Origin: an uncultured Campylobacter sp. | GTDB lineage: Bacteria > Campylobacterota > Campylobacteria > Campylobacterales > Campylobacteraceae | Direction of reading: 5' to 3' | NCBI RefSeq assembly: GCF_937980635.1 | Contig: NZ_CALJPG010000023.1 | Coordinates: 1 to 64,000 of the forward strand | DNA length: 64,000 nucleotides | Shown: piece by piece, positions 51,336-60,311 of the stretch | Layout: the number at the start of each line of letters is the position of its first letter | How positions within the stretch are numbered: the stretch's first letter is position 1 | The notes under the pieces: model-generated | The model's input: the letters and a program-made list of their open reading frames with translations, nothing else | Told to the model about the DNA's origin: nothing | The model's database searches: none | Position numbers and translations under genes: made by a program

Positions 51336-51844
51336 TTAAATTTAATAATGCTCGCAATTTTAGCTTTTTATGTAGCGCTTATTTGCAGCTATTGTAGGCG
51401 GTTTGATCTAAATTTTAATTGAAATTCCGCTCGGCTTAGGATGAATTTAAACGCGTAGCTTGCTTTGGATTTTTTAGAATTTTAATTATCAAGATAGTTT
51501 AAAATTTCATTCGTATGGTAAAATTTTAAGTACAAGAGTTCTAAAAAATCAATACAAGCCATTTGCATACTTTATTTAAAGAAATTCTAATATTGAAATT
51601 TTAAAGATCACGATATAAACGATTAAACGTCGCTTTGTCGCGCGCAGAATTTCACTGCTTAGTATTTAGCGCGCCACCAAATTTTAAAGCTAATAAATTT
51701 TGATATTCTAAAATCGCTAGAATTTAAAATCTGAAATTTGCCTCGTAAATCGCTAAACATTTGCGTTAAATTTTGCCTCGCTTTACCGATAATTTAAGTT
51801 AAGCTTGTAAAATCGCGCTCTAAAATCATATCAAAGGCTCTTTT
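51336..51844. other. Intergenic stretch, no gene seen
   Basis: About 500 AT-rich bases made of AAATTTTAAA-type words between bamA and the M23 peptidase gene. No reading frame or RNA gene recognised. TAATTTAAGTTAAGCTTGTAAAATC (51792-51816) may hold the promoter of the peptidase-lpxC operon. Confidence 0.45.
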
Positions 51845-53224
51845 ATGCGTAGAAATGGCAATGGAACGAAGCTTAAAATTTTAATATTTCTTATTATAAT
51901 ATGCGCTTTGGTTTATGGAATTTTTAGAATTTTCACCTCGCCTAAATTTGAAAAAAATCCTCCGCAAATTGCGCTGGAAAATGAAATTTATTGGAATTTA
52001 ACCTCGCCTTTAAAGATTAAAATTTCAGACGATACCGGCATTAAGGTTGTCCGCGTAAACTTAAACGACGGAGCTAGCACGATACCGCTGCTAAATGAGG
52101 AGCTGAACGTTCCGCAAACGACGCTAGAGCTTGCCGTACAATTTCCTAAAAATTTGATGCTTAATAAAGATAAAAACTACAAGCTCGAGGTTTTTGCAAA
52201 CGACATTAGCTCGTGGAATTTTGCGCAAGGAAATAAGAGCACAAAAACGGCAAATATAATAATAGATGACAAAAAGCCCGTCATAAATATCATCAATCAA
52301 TCCTATAAAATCACCAAAGGCGGTAGCGCCGTGGTTGTATTCTCAGCTAAAGACGAGCGCCTAAACGAAGTTTATGTCAAAACCAACTATGGCAAAATTT
52401 TTAAAGCGATTCCTTTCGTAAAAGAGGGCTATTATGCGTCTCTCGTAGCGTGGCCTGCAAATTTAGAGGAATTTCGCGCAGAAGCGGTCGCCACCGATCG
52501 TGCAGGCAATGAAAGCATTTCGCAGATCAAATATTTTTATCAGGACAAAAAATATAAAGTCTCTACTATCAAGCTAAATCCGGGTTTTATTAACGGCAAA
52601 GTAAGTGATCTGGCTAGCCAATACGCGCAGAATTTTAACTCGATGAGCGATTTGGAAAAATTTAAATTCGTAAACGAAACTTTGCGTAAGAAAAACGGAG
52701 ATGACCTGCACGCCGCTACTAGCGCGGTGCACGAGGATAAAATAAATGGATTTGAGCTAAAGCCTTTTTATCCGCTTGCTAAAGGCGCAGCGGTAGCAAG
52801 CTTTGCCGATCATCGGATATTTTTTATGAATGACGAACAGGTAAGCGAGTCGTGGCATATGGGGCTCGATCTAGCAAGCGTCGCAAACGCCGATATCAAA
52901 GAGAGCAACTACGGCAAGGTAGTTTTTGCGCAGGAAAACGGAATTTTTGGATTAAATTTAGGAATTTATTACGGCTTTGGATTATACGGCATATACGGAC
53001 ACTGCTCGGCGACGCAGTTAAGTGTGGGCGGCGACGTAAAGCCAGGCGACATTCTAGCACAGACGGGCTCAAGCGGCTTTGCTTTTGGAGATCATCTGCA
53101 TTTTGGCATCGTAGTTCAGGGCGTGGACGTAAGGCCTGAGGAGTGGATGGATCCTAAGTGGATGAAAGATAACATTACCGACGTCTTAGAATCGTCAAAA
53201 AAAGTAATAGAAAAAGGTAAGTAA
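51845..53224 (+). CDS. M23 peptidoglycan metallopeptidase
   Basis: A 459-residue envelope peptidase. One N-terminal membrane helix (residues 9-25) anchors it, then an Ig-like or regulatory region of about 270 residues. The LytM/M23 domain has zinc ligands His338 and Asp342 in WHMGLDLA and His417/His419 in GDHLHFG, all intact. Expected to cut peptide crosslinks of peptidoglycan in the periplasm and influence cell shape. It precedes lpxC with a gap of 50 bases, the order recalled from C. jejuni. Confidence 0.92.
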   Translation: MRRNGNGTKLKILIFLIIICALVYGIFRIFTSPKFEKNPPQIALENEIYWNLTSPLKIKISDDTGIKVVRVNLNDGASTIPLLNEELNVPQTTLELAVQFPKNLMLNKDKNYKLEVFANDISSWNFAQGNKSTKTANIIIDDKKPVINIINQSYKITKGGSAVVVFSAKDERLNEVYVKTNYGKIFKAIPFVKEGYYASLVAWPANLEEFRAEAVATDRAGNESISQIKYFYQDKKYKVSTIKLNPGFINGKVSDLASQYAQNFNSMSDLEKFKFVNETLRKKNGDDLHAATSAVHEDKINGFELKPFYPLAKGAAVASFADHRIFFMNDEQVSESWHMGLDLASVANADIKESNYGKVVFAQENGIFGLNLGIYYGFGLYGIYGHCSATQLSVGGDVKPGDILAQTGSSGFAFGDHLHFGIVVQGVDVRPEEWMDPKWMKDNITDVLESSKKVIEKGK

Positions 53225-53240
53225 ATTTTAAAATTTTCGC

Positions 53241-53246
53241 TATAAT
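53241..53246 (+). promoter_or_regulatory. -10 box for lpxC
   Basis: TATAAT 29 bases before the lpxC ATG, suggesting an internal promoter behind the peptidase gene. Confidence 0.45.
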
Positions 53247-53274
53247 GCGCGGGTTAATGAAAACGAGGATAGAA

Positions 53275-54159
53275 ATGAGACAGACAACGATAGCTAAGAA
53301 AGTCCATAACGTCGGCATCGGGCTGCACAAAGGTGAGCCTATCAGACTTACGTTAGAGCCTTTAGAGGCGGGTAGTGGAATCGTATTTTATAGAAGTGAT
53401 CTTGGCATTAGTTTTAAAGCCGAGCCGAAAAACGTCATAAATACGCAAATGGCAACCGTCGTAGGAAGCGAGAAGGGCTATATATCTACGATCGAGCATC
53501 TAATGAGTGCCATTAATGCCTATGGTATCGATAATATCCGTATCATCGTCGATGCCAACGAAATTCCTGTAATGGACGGAAGCTCCGCGAGCTTTTGTAT
53601 GCTTTTGGACGAAGCGGGAGTAAGAGAGCTCGACGCGAATAAAAAAGCCCTCATTATCAAGCGAGCCGTGGAGATTCGCGAGGGCGATAAACTCGTACGG
53701 CTAAGTCCTAGCAAGAGCCCGAAATTTGATTATACGATTAAATTTAGCCATCCGCTCATCGGCACTCAGCACCATGTTTTTGAATTTAGCAAAAAAGCCT
53801 ATCTTAAAGAAATTTCGCGCGCCAGAACTTTTGGTTTTTTGAAAGACGTACAGGCGCTGCGCTCCATGGGGCTGGCTCTAGGTGGCAGTTTAGAAAACGC
53901 CGTCGTAATCGATGAGAATAAAATTTTAAACCCCGAGGGATTGCGTTTTGAAAACGAGTTTGTTCGCCATAAAATTTTAGACGCTATCGGCGATCTTGCG
54001 CTCGTGGGCGCTCCGATTTTGGGCGATTATACAGCGTTTGCGGGAAGCCACGATCTAAATCATAAACTCACTTTGGCAGTCCTTGCCGACGCTAAAAATT
54101 TCGAGCTAGTAGATCTTACCGCCGAGGTTGTGCGCGAATATCAAAAAGTCTTTGCTTAA
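53275..54159 (+). CDS. lpxC: UDP-3-O-acyl-N-acetylglucosamine deacetylase
   Basis: A 294-residue zinc enzyme, the first committed step of lipid A synthesis. Start at MRQTTIAKKVHNVGIGLHKG, with GAGGATAGAA upstream; an earlier ATG ten codons before has no better site. Zinc ligands are His75 (STIEHLMSA) and the HKILDAIGDLALVG motif; PVMDGSSASF and the C-terminal catalytic GSHDLNHKL complete the set. It lies between the M23 peptidase and tsaB. Confidence 0.96.
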   Translation: MRQTTIAKKVHNVGIGLHKGEPIRLTLEPLEAGSGIVFYRSDLGISFKAEPKNVINTQMATVVGSEKGYISTIEHLMSAINAYGIDNIRIIVDANEIPVMDGSSASFCMLLDEAGVRELDANKKALIIKRAVEIREGDKLVRLSPSKSPKFDYTIKFSHPLIGTQHHVFEFSKKAYLKEISRARTFGFLKDVQALRSMGLALGGSLENAVVIDENKILNPEGLRFENEFVRHKILDAIGDLALVGAPILGDYTAFAGSHDLNHKLTLAVLADAKNFELVDLTAEVVREYQKVFA

Positions 54160-54222
54160 GGCTGCAAAATCAAAGAGGTTGAAATTCTAATTGCCGCCCT
54201 TAGCGCTCCGTGCCTGCTCGGT

Positions 54223-54621
54223 GTGTATGAAAACGGCGCTAAGATAGCGGAATTTTCAAGCGTTGAGGGCGAAAAAGCCGATAAATTTCTGATCCGCAAA
54301 TTTAGCGAAATTCTGAAAACTTATAAAATCAAAGAGCTTATCTATGCAAATACTCCAGGCAGCTTTATGGGCATGAAGGTAAGCTACGTGATATTGCGCA
54401 CGCTTAGCATCGCTCTTGATGTGCCGCTATACGCAATCAGCGGCTTTGATCTAAGCGGCTTCGGACCGATCAGAGCGAATAAAAACTTCAGCTACGTTTA
54501 TGAGAACGGAGAAATCAAAATGAAAAAATGTGCCCCCGCCGCGCTATCTTTGCCGCAGGATTTATCGGTTTTAAATAAAAGCGATGATATACTTCCAAAT
54601 TACATCATAGAAGCGGTTTAG
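54223..54621 (+). CDS. tsaB: tRNA threonylcarbamoyladenosine protein TsaB (start uncertain)
   Basis: TsaB supports TsaD in making t6A37 of tRNA. The body fits: LIYANTPGSFMGMKVSYVILRTLSIALDVPLYAISGFDL (compare GPGSFTGLR). The given GTG has no ribosome site. The frame is open upstream to a TAA at 54157 and encodes VEILIAALSAPCLLGVYENG, which aligns with the usual TsaB start. An ATT codon at 54184 stands five bases after AGAGG and may be the true start; alternatively one A was lost from a TTGAAAATT. At 132 residues (145 from ATT) it is a short TsaB, as in other epsilonproteobacteria. Confidence 0.85.
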   Translation: MYENGAKIAEFSSVEGEKADKFLIRKFSEILKTYKIKELIYANTPGSFMGMKVSYVILRTLSIALDVPLYAISGFDLSGFGPIRANKNFSYVYENGEIKMKKCAPAALSLPQDLSVLNKSDDILPNYIIEAV

Positions 54622-54629
54622 GAGAGAGC

Positions 54630-55511
54630 TTGATTATAAGAATTCCTGCGACGAGCGCAAATTTAGGCCCCGGTTTCGACGCGCTCGGCCTTAGCCTAGG
54701 GCTATTTAACGAAGTAGAGATTACCGAGCAGAAGTTTTTTTGCGTATCGCTTAGCGGCGAGGGTAGCGACAGAGCATGGCTTAAGAAGGGCAACGCTTTT
54801 TTGAACATTTTCAATGAAATTTACAGAAAACTAGGCGGCGGGCAAGAGATAAATTTTAAATTCGCTTTTCACAATAACATCCCGTTTTCGCGCGGGCTGG
54901 GCAGCAGCTCGGCCGTGATCGTAGGCGCCATCGCAAGCGCTTATAAAATTTGCGGCTTTGAGATCGATCGCGCTAAAATTTTAAACACGGCGCTGGAATA
55001 TGAAAATCACCCTGATAATATCGCGCCCGCAACGCTCGGTGGCTTTGTCAGCAGCGTCGTGGACGGCAAGACGGTTCGCACGCAAAAATGCGAAATTTCG
55101 CAAGATCTGCAAGCGGTCGTCGTCATCCCCGATACGCCGATGCCTACGAACGAATCTCGTGGCAAGCTGCCTAAGAGCTTTTCGATCAAAGATTGCGTTA
55201 GCAATCTCTCGCACGCGGCGTTTCTGACCGCTTGCTTTATGCGACGCGACTACGACAGCTTGCGCTATGCCTGTATCGATAAGATGCACGAACAGATGCG
55301 CATGGGCGTGCTTCCGCAGCTTTTTGGGGTGCGCGAGATCGCCTATGATAACGGCGCGCTTATGAGCTCGCTCTCGGGAAGCGGCTCAAGCTTTTTAAAT
55401 TTAGTCTACAGATCCGACGCCGCAAAGCTTAAAGCCTGCCTTAGCGAAAATTTTAAAAACTTCCGCGTCGAAATTTTAGAGATCGACAACGGCGGCTTTA
55501 ATATTGACTAA
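54630..55511 (+). CDS. thrB: Homoserine kinase
   Basis: A 293-residue GHMP kinase phosphorylating homoserine for threonine synthesis. Start is TTG with GGAGAGAGC upstream. Motifs: IPATSANLGPGFDALGLSLGLFN at the start, the ATP loop IPFSRGLGSSSAVIVGAI near 87, and the closing SLSGSGSSFLNLV. It follows tsaB by 8 bases, within the lpxC-infB gene run. Confidence 0.95.
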   Translation: MIIRIPATSANLGPGFDALGLSLGLFNEVEITEQKFFCVSLSGEGSDRAWLKKGNAFLNIFNEIYRKLGGGQEINFKFAFHNNIPFSRGLGSSSAVIVGAIASAYKICGFEIDRAKILNTALEYENHPDNIAPATLGGFVSSVVDGKTVRTQKCEISQDLQAVVVIPDTPMPTNESRGKLPKSFSIKDCVSNLSHAAFLTACFMRRDYDSLRYACIDKMHEQMRMGVLPQLFGVREIAYDNGALMSSLSGSGSSFLNLVYRSDAAKLKACLSENFKNFRVEILEIDNGGFNID

Positions 55512-55532
55512 GAAAAATAAAGATATAATCGC

Positions 55533-55760
55533 ATGAGCGAACCGATTAGAATGTGCGTTATTTGCAAAGGGCGCTTTGCCAAGCGCGAGCTCCACGCCTT
55601 TTTGCAAAATTTTAAAAATATAAGCTCAAACAGACAATTTTATATTTGCGACGGTTGCATAAATCAAAAAGAGAAAATTTCAAAATATCTATCTAAATTT
55701 GCGTCTAGCGCAGATTTGGGACATATCAAGGAGAGGGTTTTAAATGGGTGTTCTGATTAA
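55533..55760 (+). CDS. ylxR: YlxR-like RNA-binding protein (DUF448)
   Basis: A 75-residue protein with the DUF448 start PIRMCVICKGRFAKREL and two further cysteines (YICDGCINQ). YlxR normally lies between nusA and infB; here it keeps the infB link but nusA is elsewhere. In other bacteria it binds RNase P or nucleoid/RNA. It overlaps the infB start by 17 bases. A TATAAT four bases before the ATG is probably chance. Confidence 0.88.
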   Translation: MSEPIRMCVICKGRFAKRELHAFLQNFKNISSNRQFYICDGCINQKEKISKYLSKFASSADLGHIKERVLNGCSD

Positions 55761-58452
55761 AGATATCGCGGACGAGCTTGGATACGCAAGCAAAGAGATA
55801 ATCGAAAAAGCGCAGGAGATGGGCTTTAAAAAGGTAAAAACCGCGTCGAATAAAGTAAGCGAAGAGGAAGCTGCCGCTATTTACGATTATATCCAGACGG
55901 GAACTTTACCCGGGAAAAAGTCAAAGCCCGCAAAGAAAAGCTCCGAAAAAGCGCAAGAAGACGAGAATAAGCCCGCTAAAAAACAGAGCGAAACTAAAAA
56001 AACCGCTAAAAAAGAGAGCCCTAAAAAGGCGGAAAGCCTAAAAGCTTCCGAATCCAAAGAGTCCCTGCAGAGCGCCAAAGAGCCTAGCGATGAAAAAGCG
56101 CGTACGCAAGAGCTTGAGGTAAAAACCGAAAAATCTCAAAATCAAAAAGAAGAAATTTCCTCCGCTCCGCAGGAGAAAGAGGAGAAGCAAAACACCGCTT
56201 CAAAACCCGCTTCGGTACAGATAAACAGCGGCGATAGTATCGCTAGCGAGAGCCTGCAAAAGCGCCGAGGCTTAGTCATCGTCAAAAAGAAAAAGGAAGT
56301 TCAAGCTCCGGCGGCACAAGATAGAGTTGAGCCTAGGCGCGAAAAGATAAGTGCAAGCCTAGAGGCGATCTTCTCAAACGCTGAACTAAATTTGAAAAAG
56401 AAAAAGATCGAAAAGAAAAAAGCTCCCGCCGCTAAAAAAGAGGACGCCCTTAAAATCGACATCATTCCTGATCACGAAATGGCCGATATCGTCATTGAGG
56501 ACGAAGACGTCGTGGTAATGCCCGATTTCACCGTTAAACCAATTCAGACCGAAAACCGCACCAAAAGTAAAAACCAACCTAATATTTATCGCGCCTCTCA
56601 GAATCAAATTTTTAGTAGCGAAGGCGGCATAAGTCGCGGCGGTCGCAAAAAGCATAAAAAAGCCCCTCGCGAGCAGGGTAGCGAAATCGTAAGCTCTGTA
56701 AATATCCCAAAAGAGATCCGCGTCTATGAGTTCGCCGATAAGATCAAAAAGCAGCCTAGCGAGATCATCGGCAAGTTATTTGCGCTTGGAATGATGACGA
56801 CGAAAAACGACTTTTTGGACGAGGATGCGATAGAAATTTTAGCAAGCGAATTTGGCATTGAGGTAAATATCATCGATGAGGCGCAGGAGTTTGACTACAT
56901 AAAGGCTTATGAGGACAGCGAAGGCGAAGAAAATTTAATCGCTAGAGCGCCCGTCATCACCATTATGGGACACGTCGATCACGGCAAAACGAGCCTGCTT
57001 GATTACATCCGAAACTCTCGCGTCGCAAGCGGCGAAGCAGGCGGCATCACGCAGCACGTAGGCGCGTATATGGTCGAGAAAAACGGCAGAAAGATCACCT
57101 TCATCGACACCCCTGGCCACGAGGCCTTTACTTCGATGAGAGCGCGCGGAGCCGAGGTTACCGATATCGTAATCATCGTAGTGGCCGCAGACGACGGCGT
57201 CAAGCCTCAGACCAAGGAGGCTATAGCGCATGCCAAGGCCGCAAACGTTCCGATCATCATCGCGATAAATAAAATGGACAAGCCTAATGCTAATCCCGAT
57301 CTCGTAAAAACTGGGCTTGCAGAGCTTGATATCATGCCTACCGAGTGGGGCGGTAGCTACGAGTTCGTGCCGATCTCCGCAAAGACGGGCGACGGAATTG
57401 AAAATTTATTAGAGATCGTGCTTTTGCAAGCCGATCTTTTGGAGCTCAAAGCCGATCCTAGCAAGCAGGCTAAAGCAACCATCATCGAAAGCTCCCTTCA
57501 AAAAGGGCGTGGCGCCGTTGCCACTGTCATCGTGCAAAACGGCACTCTACGCGTCGGCGATACCGTCGTAGCGGGTATTGCGTACGGTAAGGTGCGCGCA
57601 CTTAGCGACGATAAAGGTAGGGCGCTAAAGCAAATTTTACCGGGCGAATGCGGCGTCATCATAGGCCTTAGCGAGGTTCCGGGCGCGGGCGAGACGCTGA
57701 TCGGCGTTTCAAGTGATAAAGAAGCGCGCGAGTACGCGAGTAAAATTTATGAGCATCAGCGCCAAAAAGAGCTTAGCAAATCGACCAAGGTCACCATCGA
57801 CGAGCTAAGCGCCAAGATCGCTGAAGGCTCGCTAAAAAGTCTGCCTGTGATTGTCAAAGCCGACGTCGCGGGCTCGCTGGAGGCTATCAAAGCGAGCCTT
57901 GAGAAGCTCCGCAACGACGAGGTCAAGGTCGATATCATCCACAGCGGCATCGGCGGTATCACGCAAAACGACATCGCCTTAGCAAGCGCCAGCGAAAATT
58001 GCGTGATCTTGGGCTTCAACGTCCGCCCTACGGGCGAGATCAAAGAGCTTGCCAAGGAGCGCGGCGCGCAGATTAAGACCTATAACGTCATCTACAATCT
58101 CATTGACGATATCAAGGCGCTTTTGAGCGGCCTTATGAGCCCGATCATCAGCGAGGAGGCCTTGGGTCAAGCGGAGATCCGCCAGGTCATCAACGTGCCT
58201 AAGATCGGGCAGATCGCGGGCTGTATGGTTACCGACGGGCTCATCGCTCGCGGCGCGAAGATCCGCGTCATCAGAGAGGGCGTCATCGTTTTCGAGGGCA
58301 ACGTCAGCTCGCTCAAGCGCTTCAAAGACGACGCCAAGGAAGTCGCCAAGGGCTACGAGTGCGGCGTAGGCATCGAGGGCTACGACGATATGCGCGTGGG
58401 CGATTTTATCGAAAGCTACAAGCAAAAAGAGGAGCAGGCTACGATCGACTAA
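55744..58452 (+). CDS. infB: Translation initiation factor IF-2
   Basis: A 902-residue IF-2 that brings initiator tRNA to the ribosome. It has an IF2N domain (residues 1-50), a Lys/Glu/Ala-rich linker to about 300 and a second IF2N-like part (IRVYEFADKIKKQPSEIIGKLF). The GTPase domain has GHVDHGKTSLLD near 409, DTPGHEAF, NKMDKP and SAKTGDG, and the C-terminal beta-barrels close it. AAGGAGAGGG precedes the ATG. In the related order rbfA and rimP follow directly; here a spacer of 1,081 bases intervenes. Confidence 0.97.
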   Translation: MGVLIKDIADELGYASKEIIEKAQEMGFKKVKTASNKVSEEEAAAIYDYIQTGTLPGKKSKPAKKSSEKAQEDENKPAKKQSETKKTAKKESPKKAESLKASESKESLQSAKEPSDEKARTQELEVKTEKSQNQKEEISSAPQEKEEKQNTASKPASVQINSGDSIASESLQKRRGLVIVKKKKEVQAPAAQDRVEPRREKISASLEAIFSNAELNLKKKKIEKKKAPAAKKEDALKIDIIPDHEMADIVIEDEDVVVMPDFTVKPIQTENRTKSKNQPNIYRASQNQIFSSEGGISRGGRKKHKKAPREQGSEIVSSVNIPKEIRVYEFADKIKKQPSEIIGKLFALGMMTTKNDFLDEDAIEILASEFGIEVNIIDEAQEFDYIKAYEDSEGEENLIARAPVITIMGHVDHGKTSLLDYIRNSRVASGEAGGITQHVGAYMVEKNGRKITFIDTPGHEAFTSMRARGAEVTDIVIIVVAADDGVKPQTKEAIAHAKAANVPIIIAINKMDKPNANPDLVKTGLAELDIMPTEWGGSYEFVPISAKTGDGIENLLEIVLLQADLLELKADPSKQAKATIIESSLQKGRGAVATVIVQNGTLRVGDTVVAGIAYGKVRALSDDKGRALKQILPGECGVIIGLSEVPGAGETLIGVSSDKEAREYASKIYEHQRQKELSKSTKVTIDELSAKIAEGSLKSLPVIVKADVAGSLEAIKASLEKLRNDEVKVDIIHSGIGGITQNDIALASASENCVILGFNVRPTGEIKELAKERGAQIKTYNVIYNLIDDIKALLSGLMSPIISEEALGQAEIRQVINVPKIGQIAGCMVTDGLIARGAKIRVIREGVIVFEGNVSSLKRFKDDAKEVAKGYECGVGIEGYDDMRVGDFIESYKQKEEQATID

Positions 58453-59330
58453 TGCTCGCGGAATTTCGCGTGGGCATTGGCTTCGTTCGCACGGCTTGCG
58501 GCTAAATTTTAAGCCTCGATCGCGCTTTGAAATTTTATGCTCGTAGAATTTGGGCATGAAATTTCGCCTTTTAAATTTAATGGTAGAGCGCGCAAGTAAG
58601 GCTTTAAATTTTGTCGGTTTTTGCGCGAGGCTTTGTCGCGTAGCGTCAGTTTTGAAATTTTAATGTTTAGACTTTTTTGCGGCGCGGCTTTGCGATCAAA
58701 TTTTAAATTTACGCTGCTTGCTGGTCGCAGTTTTTCCGCGCGACTTAAATTTTAAATTTAATCGCAAAGTTGAAATTTTAAAGCGGCAAAATTTAGATTT
58801 CGCGCGGCATTGAAGCGCTTTTAAAATTTAAGATAAATTCCACAGCGGCGCAGTGCGTGACAAAACGGCGACGCAGCGGGCAGTGCGATTTAAAAATGAT
58901 GTTGCAACGGCGTGTGGTGTCATTGCGGCGCTGCCAAAAGACAGCAACGGATATCGTAAATAGCGACGCAGTAAGCGAGCGTAGCGCAAAGAGGATGCCG
59001 CCGCGTACTGCATTATTGCGCCGACAAGACGGGCAGCGTAGCAGCGAATATAAGGAGTCGTAACTAGCAGAGCACGGCGCAGAATAGCATCGTGTCTTGG
59101 CGCGAAAATATTTCTGTGGTAGCGGCGCAATTATGCGACGAGCTTCCATACGCGAGCCATGAAATTCTTGCGCGATCTGCGTTTAAAATTTAAGCGCGGA
59201 GCACCGGGCTAAATTTAAGAGCGAAATTTTAAAAGGCGCGGCACCGCTCTCAATACCTGCGCGCAGCAAACCGCTCAGAATTTAAACGGACGCTCCGGCG
59301 CATCGCAAGCCGCGTCAAATTTAAACAGAT
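58453..59330. other. Long spacer after infB, no gene seen
   Basis: Nearly 900 bases of alternating GCGGCG blocks and AAATTTTAA words. Open frames on both strands (for example 58793-59149 on the minus strand) are Arg/Ser/Ala-rich, lack ribosome sites and look like spacer composition. Close after infB, AATGCTCGCGGAATTTCGCG could pair with CGCGTGGGCATT as a weak terminator (58452-58479). Confidence 0.5.
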
Positions 59331-59490
59331 CGCGTCGCCGCAGGACGGATATTCCGCCGTGCCGAAGCGAGATAGAATTCCGCGTCGCCATAAGATGGAT
59401 GCGAGATAAAATTCTATGTCGCCACAAGACGGACGTTCCGTTGCGACAAAGCAATAAAATTCCGTCATCGCAAGACGCAAAATAAAATTC
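59331..59490. repeat. Four degenerate tandem units before rbfA
   Basis: Units of about 28-50 bases starting near 59331, 59381, 59415 and 59463. Each has a TCGCCRYAAGACGGA-like start and ends in GATAGAATTC or ATAAAATTC. Lengths differ because the middle part is missing in units 2 and 4. Confidence 0.6.
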
Positions 59491-59491
59491 C

Positions 59492-59514
59492 ATCGCCGCG
59501 CAATCTGCGGCGAT
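59492..59514 (+). promoter_or_regulatory. Hairpin in the rbfA leader
   Basis: ATCGCCGC and GCGGCGAT form a perfect 8-pair stem with a 7-base loop, 19 bases before the rbfA ATG and just ahead of GCGAGG, the probable ribosome site. It may affect rbfA translation or mark transcript end or processing. Confidence 0.45.
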
Positions 59515-59533
59515 TTAAGATAGCGAGGTAAAG

Positions 59534-59899
59534 ATGAATCCGACCGAACTCAGAAGACTGCGCACGCAAAGCGTGCTAAAGCAGCTCATCCCCGAAGCGC
59601 TCGCGAGCCTTGAGGACGAGCTTTTGCGCGGGCTGTGCGTCACCGACGTGGAGTGCAAGCGCGGGCGTTACGACGCGTTCGTATATCTGGATAAAAACGC
59701 ATTCGACGAGCGCGAGCAGGAATTCGTGCTCGAAAAGCTCGGCCGCGTGGCGAGATATTTGCAAAACTTCTGCGCCGAGGCGGAGGGCTGGTACCGCTGC
59801 CCCGCGTTTCACTTCAAATTTGACGACCGCTTGGAGTATCAAAACAAAATGGACGAACTTTTTGACAAAATAGAGGAGGAGCTGCACAAAGATGGTTGA
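59534..59899 (+). CDS. rbfA: Ribosome-binding factor A
   Basis: A 121-residue RbfA acting in 16S rRNA 5' end maturation. It has the KH-like alpha-beta fold with start NPTELRRLRTQSVLKQLIPEALASL, the CVTDVECKRGRYDAFVYLD strand pair and the end FKFDDRLEYQNKMDELFDKI, typical of the family. It overlaps rimP by eight bases. Unlike the compact order recalled for C. jejuni, it is separated from infB by over 1 kb. Confidence 0.9.
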   Translation: MNPTELRRLRTQSVLKQLIPEALASLEDELLRGLCVTDVECKRGRYDAFVYLDKNAFDEREQEFVLEKLGRVARYLQNFCAEAEGWYRCPAFHFKFDDRLEYQNKMDELFDKIEEELHKDG

Positions 59900-60311
59900 T
59901 TTAGAGGCTTTGGCGCGCGAGTGCGGCGTGCAGCTTTACGACGTGGAGACGGTGAGCGAAAACGGCAGAACGATCTATCGCATCAGTATCACGAAAGCGG
60001 GCGGCGTGGGCCTAGACGACTGTGAGCGGCTATCGCGGCTGCTTTCGCCGATTTTCGACGTGGAGCCGCCGCTTGAGGGCGAGTGGACGCTGGAGGTCGG
60101 CTCTCCTGGGCTTGAGCGCAAGCTAAGCAAGCCGCAGCATTTCGCAAACTCCGTGGGCGAGCTGGTGCGCCTAAGCCGCAAGGACGGGCAGAAGCTAAGC
60201 GGCGAGGTGCTAGACTGCGAAGACGGCGTGATTAGGCTACGCACGGATGGCGGCGAGGTAAGCGTGCGACTTGACGAGATCAAAAAGGCGCGAACCTACG
60301 TGCAGTGGTAG
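59892..60311 (+). CDS. rimP: Ribosome maturation factor RimP
   Basis: A 139-residue protein for 30S subunit maturation. Landmarks: ARECGVQLYDVETVSENGRTIYRISI, GLDDCERLSRLLSPIFDVEPPLEGEWTLEVGSPGLERKL, then the SH3-like end with VRLDEIKKARTYVQW. The LEVSSPGLxRPL-type signature is present in a variant form. Translationally coupled to rbfA. Confidence 0.94.
   Translation: MVDLEALARECGVQLYDVETVSENGRTIYRISITKAGGVGLDDCERLSRLLSPIFDVEPPLEGEWTLEVGSPGLERKLSKPQHFANSVGELVRLSRKDGQKLSGEVLDCEDGVIRLRTDGGEVSVRLDEIKKARTYVQW

Noticed and set aside
56386..56655. Minus-strand frame inside infB
   Set aside because: Phe/Gly-rich complement of the Lys-rich IF-2 linker.
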